From: Glycine soja
Taxonomy: Eukaryota > Streptophyta > Magnoliopsida > Fabales > Fabaceae
Assembly (NCBI RefSeq): GCF_004193775.1
Contig: NC_041020.1
Coordinates: 11,105,198-11,169,197 of the forward strand
Direction: 5' to 3'
DNA: 64,000 bases
Shown in pieces: positions 10,825 to 22,774 of this stretch. Positions within the stretch are counted from its first letter, which is position 1. Each line of letters starts with the position of its first letter. The notes beneath the pieces were generated by a model, which ran no database searches, was not told the origin of the DNA, and was given only the letters and a program-made list of their open reading frames with translations. The translations under genes were made by a program, and so were the position numbers.

Positions 10825-12330
10825 GAGCTAGGCGCTTAGCGCAGCATGCTGAGCTTAGCGCGTCTTATGAAATTAACTCAAGCGCCACTGCGCTTAGCTC
10901 AAAGACACAGAAAACATTTTTTCTGCAAAATAAGCTTAGCGCACAGCTGCGCTTAGCCTAAGTCTACAATTTTAGAAACAGTAAAGTATTGGAGCTTAGT
11001 GCAGCATGCTGGCGCTTAGCTCAACCTCAAAGAAAGACACTCAGGCTTAGCGCACAGGCGCATTTAGCCTTATTACAAAGATAAAGAAACAGAACCTAAG
11101 TGGCACTTAGCTCAGCAAGCTGGGCTTAGCGCCTAAACTACTCTCAGTATCTCAGTATACTATTGACGCTTAGGGCACAGGCGCGCTTAGCATCTGCATC
11201 GTTTTGGTTCAATAGCCACGATGAACGCGATTAGCGCGACATGGTCCGCTTAGCGCAATCATCAGAAATCCTAAATAAATTTAACAGTTGCGATGAACTG
11301 GCTAAGCGCAACAGGCGCACTTAGCGCATTCATCGCAATTCCCAGAAATACACACAGGGGTTTTCACCCCTTTCAGCCACATTGCCCCTAATGGGCTTCT
11401 AAACTACTTAAAGTCCTAAAATTCTTAACCCTAAAACTATGTAACCTAACCTAATAGCAATACTAGTCACTAAAACTATAAATCAACTATCCTAAGGTTT
11501 GAAGCATGAAAAGTAAAAACAAAAATATGTTGACTTACTTGGATTGTCTTTGAAATGAAGCAAGAATGATGCAGAGAAGCAATACACAAGTAGAAAAAGG
11601 TAAAAAAGTGCTCAAAGATGAGAGATTGCAGAGGTTTGGGTGCAAAGGTAGCAACCCAAGTGCCTTTGCCTTGGCTTTTAAAAAAAAATTGAATTTTGTA
11701 TGGTGCGCTTAGCGCACATCTGCACTTAGCGTGCCAACGTGACGTTTAAGTTTAAAACACTAGCGCTTAGCCTTGCCTCGCGCTAAGCCCAACTTGAAGT
11801 TGTAAAATCCCATAAGCATTTGGGGCTTAGCGACAGGCGGCGCTTAGCAATTTTTGAAACACCAAAAATCTTTCTGCAATATGCGCTTAGCCTGAGATGC
11901 GAGGCTTAGCATACATCAAGCTTCAACTTACAGTGAGTGATTCAGGCTTAGCGCCACTACCTGCTTAAGCGCACTTCCAATGATTTCAAAATAGAATGAT
12001 GTTGGCGCTTAGCGCATCCTTTCCCGCTAAGCTCAACTTGGAAGCTCAACTTATAGAATGAATCTGGGGCTTAGCGCAGGATGGTGCGCTTAGCACAACT
12101 ATAATAAATTGTCACAGAGAGGAAGTGGCGCTTAATGCATCATCCATGCTAAGCCCACTGCTTAAGGTGCAACTTACAATGAAGATGTTGGGCTTAGCAC
12201 AGCGATGTGCGCTTAGCTAAACCATTCAGCCAATCAATCAGGGGTCTTGGCGCTTAGCATGAGCAAGCTCGTCTTAGCGCGTGAAGAGATGGCGCTTAGC
12301 GCAAGGTTTACACTTAGCGGATAAGCAATC
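10825..12330. repeat. CTTAGCGC-rich non-coding array
   Basis: About 1.5 kb is packed with variants of GCGCTTAGCGC, several dozen of them, at irregular 20-60 bp spacing and often in pairs, with no reading frame. The core word GCGCTTAGCGC is close to a palindrome. The same word occurs in the element's LTRs and in related LTRs at 16240-16400, 32340-32550, 37670-37880 and 61990-62230. Confidence 0.85.
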
Positions 12331-12489
12331 TGAAAATTTGTCTAAGTTATTTTTTGCTTATCTCTTCACACATAATTTAAAAACCCTTTTTGTTCATTAC
12401 TAAACAAGCTGAAGTAAATCACAATCACAAGCAAGATGTACTGACTAGATGCAAGAAATAAAAATGAAGATAAAGAAGTAAAAGAAAAG

Positions 12490-12524
12490 CTGGGTTGCCT
12501 CTAAGTAAGCGCTTCTTTAATGTC
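12490..12524 (-). other. Conserved post-pol motif (first copy)
   Basis: On the minus strand GACATTAAAGAAGCGCTTAC followed by TTAGAGGCAACCCAG lies about 25-60 nt after the end of the protease frame. Very similar sequence recurs at 25878-25912 and 48243-48277, each time in a gypsy-type element and each time where pol should have ended. Confidence 0.75.
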
Positions 12525-12546
12525 ACTAGCTTGATGCATCATCCTG

Positions 12547-13396
12547 TTATCCAGGATCCAATAAAGTTCCCACTTCAAGGACCTTCTTCTCAGGTATTCT
12601 TTCCTCCATCACATGAACTTTAAAATAGACATTCCGGTCTGGTGGTTCTATATCTTCATGAAATAGATCGAAGCTGATTTTCTGATATTCTATTCCCATT
12701 TGCAACATCTTATTTCCCATATCTACTACACAACTTGTAGTAGACATGAATGGGCGGCCAAGAATGAGAGGAATATCAGCATCCTCCTCTATGTCTATCA
12801 CCACAAAATCAGCTGGAAATATAAGGTGCTTCACCTTCACCAAAACAACTTCAATCACTCCATACGGTCTTGTGATGGAGCGATCAGCTAACTGGAGGGT
12901 CATGCATGTAGGAATTATCTCTATCTCTCCAAGTCGCCGACACATGGAGAGAGGAATTAAGTTGATACTAGCTCCCAAGTCTACGAGAGCTTTTCCTACA
13001 ACAACCTCACCAATGGAACACAATATTGTGACAACTCCAGGATCTGTGCTTAGGTGGAAGAATGCGTTGAATCACAGCACTACAATTGCCTTCCACCACA
13101 ATTCTGTCACTATGGATGTACCGGTTCTTCTTTGTCAGCATATCTTTTAAAAATTTGGCATAGAGGGGCATTTGTTGAAGTGCTTCTCCAAAGGGTAAAG
13201 TAATTTCCAGTTTCTTGAAAATATCAAGAAATCTTGCCAAATGTCTTTCTTTCTCTTTCCGAGAAGGTACCAAAGAATAAGGTACTTCCTTGCCTTCATT
13301 TGGAGTAGTATCCTTCTTCTTTTCAATGTTTGCCTCACTCTTGCCTCTCCTCATCTCATCATCAACAACTTTCTCTTTTTGTTTTTCATTTTTCAA
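12547..13396 (-). pseudogene. Gypsy gag-pol: late gag linker and aspartic protease
   Basis: ORF 13023-12547 contains the retroviral-type aspartic protease. LVDLGASINLIPLSM holds the DxGAS-type active site (D-L-G-A-S), followed by LQLADRSITRPYGV, FVVIDIEEDADIPLILGRPFM (flap/ILGRPF signature) and a final VVDMGNKML. The preceding frame (13396-13007) supplies KERHLARFLDIFKKLEI and LPFGEALQQMPLYAKFLKD, the stretch that precedes protease in Athila-type elements. The two overlap in different frames, so a frameshift lies near 13010-13030. RT should follow within the next few hundred codons, but the frame ends at 12547 and the post-pol motif follows. Confidence 0.85.
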
Positions 13397-13425
13397 CTTT
13401 TTTTCTTTTTCTTTTTCTTATTCTT

Positions 13426-15098
13426 TTATTCTTTCTCTTTTATTGGTGTCTCTTCCTCCTTATCATCTTTAGGCTCCTCATTAATCTCTTCAAGTTCTAC
13501 AGAATTAGAAATGGGCTCAAGTGCTGGCTTAGGTGCCAACTGTTGTTTATGTTCCTCTATCTTCTTCTCAACTTCACTCTTATCCAAATGGGTTGCCCTT
13601 CTGCTTCTAGTCATCACAGCTTTACACTCCTCCTTGGGATTTTTCTCTGTATTATCTATAAAATTGCTTGATGATCTGTCCGCCAATTACTTTGCAAGTT
13701 GTCCCACTTGGACCTCCAAATTCTTTATGGCAGACTATATGCTCTTCTGGTTGGACATAGAAACCTACATAAATTGAGCTAGAGTCTCTTCCAGCTTCAT
13801 TGTGCGATCATAGAGACTAGGCCCTTGTTGCTATGGCCTTGTGGATGGTCCACCTTGATCTCTATTGAATTGATTTCCAGGGTGGTTCCTCCATTGTCCT
13901 TGATGTTGATTGTATTGTTGGCCATGTTGGAATCCAAAAAATCCTCCTGCATTAAAATTGTTTCTGGGCTGATTTCCCATGTAATTAACTTCATGAGTGA
14001 ATTGTTCTTCAATAGGGATACAACATCCAGATTCATGAGCTCCCCACAGATGGTACATCCTGCAACTTGCAAAACAAAAGCATCTGAAGTATGTGCTAAA
14101 TGAATTTGAGTTGGCAACTTACTTAGTGTTTCAGTCAATGCCTCAAAATGCTTAGACAACAACTTATTTTGTGCCAACAATGCATCTTGGGAAGTTAGCT
14201 CCAATAAACTCTTTTTAGTAGGAATGTGAGCTCTATCTCTCAAAATAGCAATGTCACTTGCAGCCATATTTTCAGTGAGATCCATGGTTTCTTCAGGGGT
14301 CTTCAATTTAATTTTCTCACCTGCAGAAGCATCCAATAGCTGCTTGGACTATGGTCTTAACCCATCTATAAAAATGTTGAGCTGTATTGGTTCTAAGAAT
14401 CCATGAGTGGGAGTCTTTATCAATAAACCGTGGAATCTTTCCAAGGCCTCACTCAAAGATTCATCGGGAAATTGGTGAAAAGAAGAGATGGCTGCTTTGC
14501 CTTCTGCAATCTTAGAATCAGGAAAATATTTCTTGAGAAATTTCTCCACAACCTCATCCCATGTCTCAAGACTATTGCCTTTAAATGAATGAAGCCACCT
14601 CTTAGCTTCTCCCGATAAAGAAAATGAAAACCAGCTCAATCTGATTGCATCTTCAGGCACTCCAGCCAACCTGATAGTATTGCATATTTCTATGTAGGTG
14701 GCTAAGTGTGCATATGGGTCTTCATTTGGTAAACCATGAAACAAATTATTCTGAATTAACTGAATCAATGATGGTGGATATGTAATGGTTTGTGCTTGAA
14801 CTTCTGGTTGAGCAATGCTGGTGAAAAATTATGGCACATTAGATCTTGAATAATCTTCCAGGGTGACTCTTCTTGGCTCTTCAGCCATGATGTGGTCTTC
14901 GATATGATCTAAATGAGAATGTCTTGCAATAGGAAAACTAGAAGATGCCTCAGAAGATTTAGGTTCTTCCTTTGGAATTGCTACTGCTTCTAAATCCTGC
15001 AAAAAATTTCTAATTCTCTCTTGATTACGCCTACTACAAGTGGCGTTAATCTCCAAATCAATGGGGATCAAATCACCTGCAATTGATCTTCTTTGCAT
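13426..15098 (-). pseudogene. Gypsy gag (Retrotrans_gag) with stops and a frameshift
   Basis: A frame from the Met at 15098 (MQRRSIAGD) runs to 13797 with in-frame stops at 14829 and 14349. It includes the capsid-type block EAKRWLHSFKGNSLETWDEV and VEKFLKKYFPDSK. Near 14045 one G is missing from a G-run, and the frame that continues (14058-13831, then to 13426) carries the zinc-knuckle-like C-x2-C-x4-H-x4-C region, an N/Q/G-rich stretch and a Lys/Glu-rich tail. Several stops look like CAG or CAA changed to TAG or TAA. By family knowledge gag forms the particle; this copy is dead without repair in trans. Confidence 0.85.
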
Positions 15099-15240
15099 AC
15101 AAGAAAACAGAACATCAGTTATCTAGTTCAAAAGAACAATGAATGTGCTATAACTACTATGTTAGTCAAAAGAATCAATAAATCAATGAAAATAAAAATA
15201 AAGCAATGCTGCACAACTAAACTAAACTCTACTAACAGCT

Positions 15241-15262
15241 TAGTTCCCTGGCAGCGGTGCCA
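15241..15262 (-). promoter_or_regulatory. Primer-binding site, tRNA-Asp-like
   Basis: On the minus strand TGGCACCGCTGCCAGGGAAC begins 9 nt after the 5' LTR end. It resembles the tRNA-Asp-type PBS known from Athila elements (TGGCGCCG-T/C-TGCC-GGGGA), with a few mismatches. Confidence 0.75.
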
Positions 15263-15271
15263 TAAATACTT

Positions 15272-16602
15272 TGCTGGATTTCCCCTACGGTTGCTTTTTG
15301 TTCCACTTTTTCTTTGTTCAAATATATTCAATGGAAATCCGGTTTGCCGGAAAGCGCACCAGATCGTCAAGTATTTAAAAATTAAAATGGATGAATCCGA
15401 GCATCGAACACAGGGAACTAATGTTAGCCTGAATTAATTTCAGAAATGAAGCATTGTTGAGAGAACATGTATGATTGATAATTTCAAACAAAATTTAAAC
15501 TAACTTCTATGCAAAAAACTATAAAATGCAAAGTAAGTAAAAGTGACAGCAGTAGGTAGAAATGAATCCAAGCTTCATCCTTAGACCCCTCTTGTTGGAC
15601 TAGGCCCAATCGAGACAAACCTCTTAGGTTTAGACTAACTTAAACTGAGTTTCGTCCGCAAATCCCTATTGTAAGACTAGATTCAGCTCAAGCAGCTTAT
15701 GAAAGTATAGCCTAATTTAGCATAAGCTTCGTCCACAGATCCCTCTTGTAAGACTAGGCCTAGACTACACAGCATTATTGTAACAACATAATTAAAACCA
15801 AAACTTAATTTGCAGATCCCTCTTGTAAGACTAAGTTTCGATTCTACTTTAATCAATTTCTAAGGTAACAATACATTTCCCTATGCTAATGTCACCTAAC
15901 TATTCACACAAATGGATGATTAGACCACAAGCATACAAACATTAGGCATTGAAGGAAGCATTGAACACAGAAAACATAATCAATTAGATATTAGGTATTT
16001 ACAACAGTTGTTCATTAGAAATCCGCAACTAGGGTGTTTAGCCAGCCATTACAAAAGAAACCCTAACAATAATAAGCTTTCAAAGCCTAGGTATCTCTGC
16101 AAAAGCTGCTCCTCTTGCTGCCTCTAGAGCACTTTTCCCGGAGTAGGCATTATGGTGTCTGTGGAATTCTGTGTCCTGGGCCTTGTCTTCCCTAATTCTG
16201 CACAAAATAGGCTTTAAATAGGCTCTGAATTTGCGACGTTGCACTTAGCGCCACCTGTTGCGCTTAGCGCAATGATCTCGCTCCTAGCACGCGGCCTTGA
16301 TGCTGATGCCCTGCCAAATTCTCCTTCGCGCTAAGCGCCCTAAAACTGCGCTTAGCGGTGGATGCACGCTTAGCCCAACTGCTGAGCTAAGCTCAACTGT
16401 CACTTTTGTGACTTAGCCTCTTTTTCACCTGAAATTGCACATATTTCATCATTAAATAGAATGGACATATTCCCAGAGACAGCTTTATGCATAAAACAAA
16501 ATTTATTTACAAAAATCACTAAAAATAACCATAAATTGGGCAACTATTCAAGTTTTGGAAAATGATTTCTATACAAAAGTTAGTCGTATAAGGCGACTAA
16601 CA
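15272..16602 (-). repeat. 5' LTR of the gypsy element
   Basis: It is 1331 bp, TGCTGG...CTAACA on the plus strand, followed by the target duplication actgt. It lacks about 120 bp present in the 3' LTR (between 15560 and 15570). It carries CTTAGCGC words at 16240-16400 and a perfect palindrome TTAGTCGTATAAGGCGACTAA at its outer end. Confidence 0.9.
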
Positions 16603-16938
16603 ACTGTTACAAAGGAATGTTGACTGCCACGTGTCACGTTCTGATTGGATGATGACTTCCATGTGTCATGTTCTGATTGGATGTCAACTCTATGGACGAT
16701 GAAATGCATTGCTGTTGTCATTGGCCAATCAGAACATGACACATGGCAATCATAGTCCAATCAGAATGTGACACGTGGCAGTCGACATTCCTTTATAACA
16801 GTCAACGTCTAAATTTGGACTTAGGGACCAAGATTGTGTGATTGGATAAAAAATGAGGACAAAATGCGTGAATAATTTTAAAGGAGGACCAAAATCGAAA
16901 TTGGAGACAACTAGGGGGACTAAATTTGCAATTTTGCC
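16603..16938. mobile_element. Foldback DNA element, centre and right arm
   Basis: It starts with the second copy of actgt and contains a central inverted repeat built on the words cacgtgtcacgttctgattgg and ccaatcagaatgtgacacgtgg. It ends with an arm complementary to 6021-6161, closing in ...attttgcc. There is no coding potential. From 16939 to about 17100 I see no gene. Confidence 0.75.
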
Positions 16939-17099
16939 AAAAAAAAACAATCAACATAAAAGTGAGCAAGGGAAAGAGCAATAGATATTTCATTCATTGT
17001 TCATATCATTACATTAATCCCAAAAAAAATAGAACAACCAGATATAAAGAAGAATAGGATTAACAATAAAATAAGCAATGAAAGCCAAAAAGCGGAAAC

Positions 17100-18136
17100 A
17101 AGAACTGTAACACATCTAAGCATCATCCTCATCACGGTTAGGAAGGTTCCTTAGGTTGGCCTAGTTTTTATGTTTTCCAACCTAGTATTGATATTCTCTA
17201 AGAAGTTGTGTACTTCGGTTGAGTGCTCTTGATGGAGGTAAAGCATGGCATCCATCTTATGAATCGTGAGAGATTCAAAAGGACTCCATTGAGGTGCAGA
17301 CTCATGTTGAGCTTCAGCTTCATCATCCCTTTCCACCTCATCAATGTTTCCAACAGCAAGCTCATCAGCCATTATGCATTCATGGTTGGCATACCTCACA
17401 CCATGTTTCTTGAGATGCCTTTCAGTTATCTCACAAGAGGCTTTGGTGTAGTTAATAATATCTTTAGAAACATCAACCTGAAAATAGTCAATGAATCTAG
17501 AGGCAAGCACAATATATGGAAACTCATAATCTACAAGTCGATCTGAGCATGATTGCTTGACCTCAGTGTCAAAATGTAGGTGATGTGGTAGACAATCATC
17601 TTGTCTTCAGTAGTTAGCCCTCCAACTCCAAGATGATTTTCTCAGTCTCCTTGTAGGATCAAGAAGCATTCATCTAGAGGTTTGCATCTTGTTGTAGCCA
17701 TCTATAACTTCATCAGATTTTTTGACTCCACCTATGTCTAGACCAACAACTTCCTTCCACACAGTAGCATATATCACCATGCTATTCCATTTACAGTGGA
17801 GAAGAGATTTCCTTCAAGGTCAGCACAAGCACATGTGTAGAAAACTTTGACCAATTATGGGTAGAAAGTCCCTTTCATCTGCACTAGCTTAGTCAGCTCT
17901 TTAACTTCTAGCAGGTTGGGAAAATTGAAACCCTGCTGAGAGAACCATTCTAGATTCAAATACTTAGGAACCCTCATGTACTTGACAACATAGATCAACT
18001 TATGATCACTTTTCTTTCCTTCAACAGTGAACCAAGTAGGCAAGCAATTAATGGCTGCTTGGGAGCATTCAACTTGCTTTCTTTTTGAGGATGTTTCCTT
18101 TTTTTGAACTCTTGATGGGTTACTAGCCATTTTCAA
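17100..18136 (-). pseudogene. Env-like ORF of copia element 1
   Basis: Two minus-strand pieces, 18136-17855 (basic start, then KYMRVPKYLNLEWF and LLEVKELTKLVQMKGTFYP) and 17510-17151 (FIDYFQVDVSKD, CEITERHLKKHGVRY, acidic middle, then HNFLENINTRLENI with coiled-coil character), lie downstream of RNase H. This is where SIRE/Maximus-type copia elements carry an extra ORF. The middle is out of frame. No signal peptide or membrane helix is evident. Function is unknown; the assignment rests on position and on general resemblance to the copia 2 ORF at 27455-28576. Confidence 0.55.
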
Positions 18137-18294
18137 AGTGAAGGTGGAGGATTGAAGAGAAAGGGAGGTTTGGGTTCAGAGGAGGTTTATGTGTTAGGTT
18201 TAGGTTTCCTTTTAAACAGAGACTAGGGCATTTTGATTGGCCGAGTTGGGTGGTAAGAGTAGTTGCATTGATTGGGTGGTTGATGAGGTGAAGA

Positions 18295-18590
18295 CAAAGA
18301 GGTGTAATGGATTACAACATAGATTATAGGCAAGTAATTGATTAAAATTACATAGTAATCAATTAAATTGGCCCTTAATTTGCCTCTAAATCCAAAGACT
18401 AATACATGTAATCGATTAAAACCAAACATAATCAATTAAATATGATAGAAAAGATCCCTCTGAGGCCATGTAATTGATTAAAATGCAATGTAATTGATTA
18501 AATTGGAACACAAAATACAACAAAAACCATGAAAATAGGCATGCAATCGATTAAAAGGACCATGTAATCGATTAAAATAGTATGAAATAT
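18295..18590. repeat. Cluster of TAATCGATTA-type words in copia 1
   Basis: About ten variants of GTAATCGATTAAA or TAATTGATTAAA occur in 300 bp between RNase H and the env-like ORF. The core TAATCGATTA is a perfect palindrome. The same clusters occur in copia 2 between RNase H and its env-like ORF (28790-29040). Confidence 0.85.
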
Positions 18591-18739
18591 AAAATCTATG
18601 TAATTTCATGTCATTTTGAGAAAAGGTTTCAAACATTTCTAAACATATTGACATACATTGGCAACCAAGGTAGGAATTCACAGATTCAAAGAGCACATAT
18701 CAAGATGCACACACTATAGCACAACATCATTCAATGGTA

Positions 18740-20360
18740 AATCCATCTAGGATTCCTAGCTCATTTCTAATAGAGAAGAACCTATCTCTAACAAGAGGTT
18801 TGGTAAAGATATCAGCTAGTTGGTGTTCACTATCAACAAATTCAATGCAAAAATCACCTTTAGATACATGATCTCTTATAAAATGAGGCCTAATTTCTAT
18901 ATGCTTGGTTATAGAATGTATAATTAGATTCTTAGATAGATTTATACCACTAGTGTCATCACATTTTAGTGGAGTATGATCAAGAGTTACCCCAAAGTCT
19001 TCAAGTTATTGCTTCATCTAAAGACTTTGAGCACAACAACTTCCAGCTACAATGTATTCTGCTTCAGCGATGGATAATGACACATAAAGCTTGTTTCTTG
19101 CAATGCCAAGATACAAGTGAACTCCCTAAGAGGTGACATGTCCCACTAGTGCTTTTGCTATCTAGCTTACATCCTACAAAGTCAGAATATGAAAAGCCAA
19201 TTAAACTCAGGAGGTACCTTTGGGATACCACAAACCAACATTGGTTGTGCCCTTAAGGTACTTAATAATCCTTTTGACAACAGTTAAATGGGATTCCTTG
19301 GGATTTGCATGATATCTTCCACATAAGCACACACTTAGCATGATGTTGGGTTGGCTTTCAGTCAAATATAGGAGAGAACCAATCATACCTCTATACTTTG
19401 ACTCACCTACCGATTTACCTTTTTTCATCCAAGTCAAGATAAGTGGATGTTGCCATTGGTGTTGTTGCTTCCTTGCACTTTTTCATATTGAACTTCTTAA
19501 TCAATTTTGCACAGTACTTTGCTTGGCATACGAAGGTTCCATGCTTCATTTGCTTAACATGAAGTCCAAGGAAGAAAGTCAATTCTCCCATCCTAGGCAT
19601 CTCAAACTCTTTCTGAATAGAACTAGAGAATTCCTTGAACAAAGATTTATTAGAGGTGCCAAGACCTATGTCATCAACATATATTTGCACAAGTAACAAC
19701 TCATTGTTTGATCTTTTTGATAAACAATGTTTTGTCAACTCGACCTCTTACAAAAGATTGTCTGGTTATGAAATTGCACAATCTTTCATACCAAGATCTA
19801 GGTGCTTGTTTTAATCCATATAGTGCCTTTTTCAACTTGTAAACATGATTAGGATGATCAAAGTCTACAAAACCTGGAGGTTGCTCCACATATATCTCTT
19901 CTTCGATGTATCAATTGAGAAAATCACTTTTCACATCGATTTGATATAACCTGAAATTCATTATACAAGCAAAAGCATGTAACAATCTAATAACATCCAA
20001 CCTACCAACAGAGTCATAGGTCTTATCATAGTCAACGCCTTCTCTTGGTTGTATCCTTTAGCAGCCAATCTAACCTTCTTCTTAACTATGATCCCTGATT
20101 CATCAAGCTTGTTTCGAACCACCCATTTGGTTCCGATTCGCTTGTGAGAGGTGGGTTTAACAACTAAATCCCACACTTCATTCCTTTTAAATTGATTCAA
20201 TTCATCATGAATAGCTAACAACCAATGCTCATCATGCAATGCTTCATCTATGTTTCTAGGTTCAATTTGAGAAACAAAAGTCATGTTATTGCAAAGATTT
20301 CTAAGTCCAGAGCAAGTAGATACTCCCTTAGATATTTCACCTATGATGTTGTCCAAGGAG
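18740..20360 (-). pseudogene. Copia element 1: reverse transcriptase and RNase H
   Basis: On the minus strand: [16 protein letters not shown] and [12 protein letters not shown] (RT N-terminus, 20356-19961), [20 protein letters not shown] (19889-19701), and LLVQIYVDDIGLG with the YVDD catalytic motif (near 19690). These are followed by EMPRMGELTFFLGL, YRGMIGSLLYLTESQPN and KRIIKYLKGTTNVGLWYPKG. RNase H continues to ADIFTKPL near 18800. Frameshifts and stops separate the blocks, so no full polyprotein can be made. The domain order integrase-RT-RNase H marks it as Ty1/copia. Confidence 0.9.
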
Positions 20361-21784
20361 AGATCTCTTTGTGTTCTCCATTCTTTTGGGCGGTCACTAG
20401 GGGGTGTGGCAGTGATTTACTTGCTTTGTTCAAGATCCTTATCCTTGGATTCATCTTCAAGTGCAGTGGACTTATATTGAAAACCTGCATCTTCATCTTA
20501 CAAAGTATTTTCTGGAACAGGAGAGTAAGATTCATCACAAACATGTATAGATTCTTCCACACACAATGTTCTCCTATTAAACACTCTATATGTCTTGCTT
20601 TGTAATGAATAACTAAGAAAGATTGCCTCATCAGCTTTTGCATCAGATTTGCCAAGTGATTCCTTTCCATTATTTAAAACAAAGCATTAACATCCAAAAA
20701 TCCTTAAATGAGAAACGTTTGATTTCCTTCCTTTGTATAACTCATAAGGATTTTTCTTCAAAATTGGTCTTGTCAAAAGCCTATCGAGAGTGTAACAAAC
20801 AATACTCACAACATCAACCCAAAAATATTTCGGTAGATTTGTTTCATTTAGAAGTGTTCTAGCTCCTTCTTCAAGAGATTTGTTTTTCCTCTCCACAATA
20901 CCATTTTGTTGAAATGTTTTTTAGGCAAAAAAATTAAGGTGAATTTCATTTTCTTCACATAAATTTTCAAGAAACTCATTTTGAAATTCACCTCCATGAT
21001 TACTTATAATCGAAAAAATATTAAAACCTTTCTCATTTTGAATAACTTTGGCAAGTTTGCAAAAAAAAAAATCAAAAGCATAATTTGTGGTTCTCAAGAA
21101 CAAAGTCCAAGTGTACCTAGAATAATCATCATAAAAAATTACTAAGCCATAGTTGTTGCTAGCTAAACTCATAGTTCTTGATGGTCCAAATAAATCCATA
21201 TGAAGTAGTTCAAGGGGTTTTGTAGTAGAAACAATGTTTTTACTTTGAAAAGAATTTTTAACTTGTTTCCCATTTTTACATGCTTCACACAATTTATTTT
21301 TCTCAAACTTGAGTTTTGGGATGCCAAATATTAAGTCCTTTCTAACTAGATGATTGTGATAATGCATGTTTATACGTCCAATCCTACAATGCCGAAGCCA
21401 AGAATCATCAATTTTACTTACTAAACAACTAAGTTCACAAAATGATGCATGTTCAATGTTAAGCATGGAGACATTACCTACTCTTTTACCTATGTGAACA
21501 ACCTCACCAGTTTTGGCTTCACAAATGAGGCAACCATTCTTGTTGAACTCAATTTTGAAGCCTTTGTCACATAGTTGTTGACTTATGCTCAAAAGGTTGT
21601 GCTTAAGTCCATCAACATACAACACATTTTTTATTTGAGTCTTGTGTTGATTTCCAACGTTTCCTTCTCCCATAATTCTTCCCTTATTGTGGTCTCCACA
21701 AGTAACATATCCACTTTTCCTTAACACAAGGTCAGTAAGTTTGGACTTGTCACCGATCGTGTGCCTAGAGCAACCATTATCCAT
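20341..21784 (-). pseudogene. Copia element 1: protease end, GAG-pre-integrase and integrase
   Basis: The piece opens with MDNGCSRHTIGD, a form of the copia protease region downstream of the usual DSGCS motif (here DNGCS, so the catalytic D-S-G triad is altered). It proceeds through HNLLSISQLCDKGF-like residues (QQ in place of Q), [20 protein letters not shown] (a decayed HH zinc region), CEACKNGKQ (CC pair), and [14 protein letters not shown] and YDDYSRYTWTLFL (integrase core). The integrase end follows at 20896-20687. A stop near 20921 and frame changes break it. Confidence 0.85.
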
Positions 21785-21830
21785 GTACCATAGTTAGTCT
21801 TTTGCTTTTAGGCACACCTACAAAACAAAA

Positions 21831-22260
21831 TCAATTAGAGAGAGGTGGTACCCAATTGAGGTTGGGTCCAATGGGGTTAGTTTCCATAGTTAGTTCCTTC
21901 GGAATCCAAACATATTTACCTCTAGGAACACCAAATATCCTAACATAGCATTTATAAGATGTGTGCCTTCTTTTCATGCAATAATGACAAGTCTTAGCTT
22001 TAGGCTTAGAAAGCACTATGTTTTTCTTTATGGAGAATTTGTTTGGGGGGGGGGTGCAAAATTGGTTTTCTTAGGAGGGTCAGTTTGCTTGTTATACCCA
22101 AAATCAATCTTATTGGTCGTATGCTTTTGCATACAGAGTAAGTGATTAAGATCACTCTTTCCTTTTTTTCATTTTTCTAAAAAGATCTTTAAGATAGGGT
22201 AATGATTTAGAGGTCTTAGCTGCTAGAATCTCAAAATATAATTTAGTAGGAGTAAATGTT
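21831..22260 (-). pseudogene. Copia element 1: gag remnant with zinc knuckle
   Basis: Minus-strand frame 22016-21831 contains CHYCMKRRHTSYKC, a C-x2-C-x4-H-x4-C nucleic-acid-binding knuckle, then GVPRGKYVWIPKE, typical of the gag-protease junction in this copia group. Upstream (to about 22260) there is only a Lys-rich gag tail. The rest of gag, the PBS and the 5' LTR are missing, so this element is truncated at its 5' end. Confidence 0.75.
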
Positions 22261-22774
22261 AGATCTAGACGATCCACTAAATTGGATGACCTACCACACA
22301 TTAGTTTTAATGTTTACAAAAGTATAAATTGTTGATAAACTATTGAGTTGTTGTTAAGTGCACAGGACGATCTTTGTAAAAGAGCTTACTCATTATTATA
22401 TGAACATCTACAACTCTAGTAAGTCACACTCATACTTATAGTGGAAAACATTTTATTAAGATATATCTAGCGTCCAACGCACTGTAAAATCAATCACGTC
22501 CACTTTTTGCGAAAACCAGTGTCTATACACTAAGTTGTTTATTACTTGAGTTCACTTAATATATATCACTTACATACTCATTTTACACTCTTAAAAGTGA
22601 CGTCCAATTGAGTACAAAAAGACGTTAGCCACAAAGGGATGTGCAGGGTCTCTCATTATGAAATTCAGTTTTGCCTCTTTTTATTTGAATTGCTAACATT
22701 TAAATTTAAGGAAATGACAGAATAGAAGAGAATGCAAAATATCTACATAAAATTCTTCCAGAGGTCACTTTTGA
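22261..22774. other. No gene seen
   Basis: About 500 bp of AT-rich sequence with no convincing frame or repeat structure between the truncated copia 1 and the gypsy LTR. Confidence 0.6.

Larger units (their letters stand above)
6162..16602 (-). mobile_element. Complete Ty3/gypsy (Athila-like) element lacking RT/RNaseH/integrase
   Basis: Two LTRs (6162-8597 and 15272-16602) begin TG and end CA and are flanked by the exact target duplication actgt at 6157-6161 and 16603-16607. On the minus strand the order is 5' LTR, a tRNA-Asp-like PBS, gag, protease, a conserved post-pol motif, a CTTAGCGC-rich spacer, an env-like ORF, a polypurine tract and the 3' LTR. Nothing between protease and the post-pol motif encodes RT, RNase H or integrase, so the element is structurally non-autonomous. 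Gag carries stops and a frameshift. The 3' LTR contains a 907-bp nested solo LTR. The whole unit sits inside a foldback element. Confidence 0.9.

Noticed and set aside
13241..13777. 178-codon plus-strand ORF rich in Phe and Ser
   Set aside because: It is the antisense of the Lys/Glu-rich end of gag; the minus-strand frame has the family motifs.
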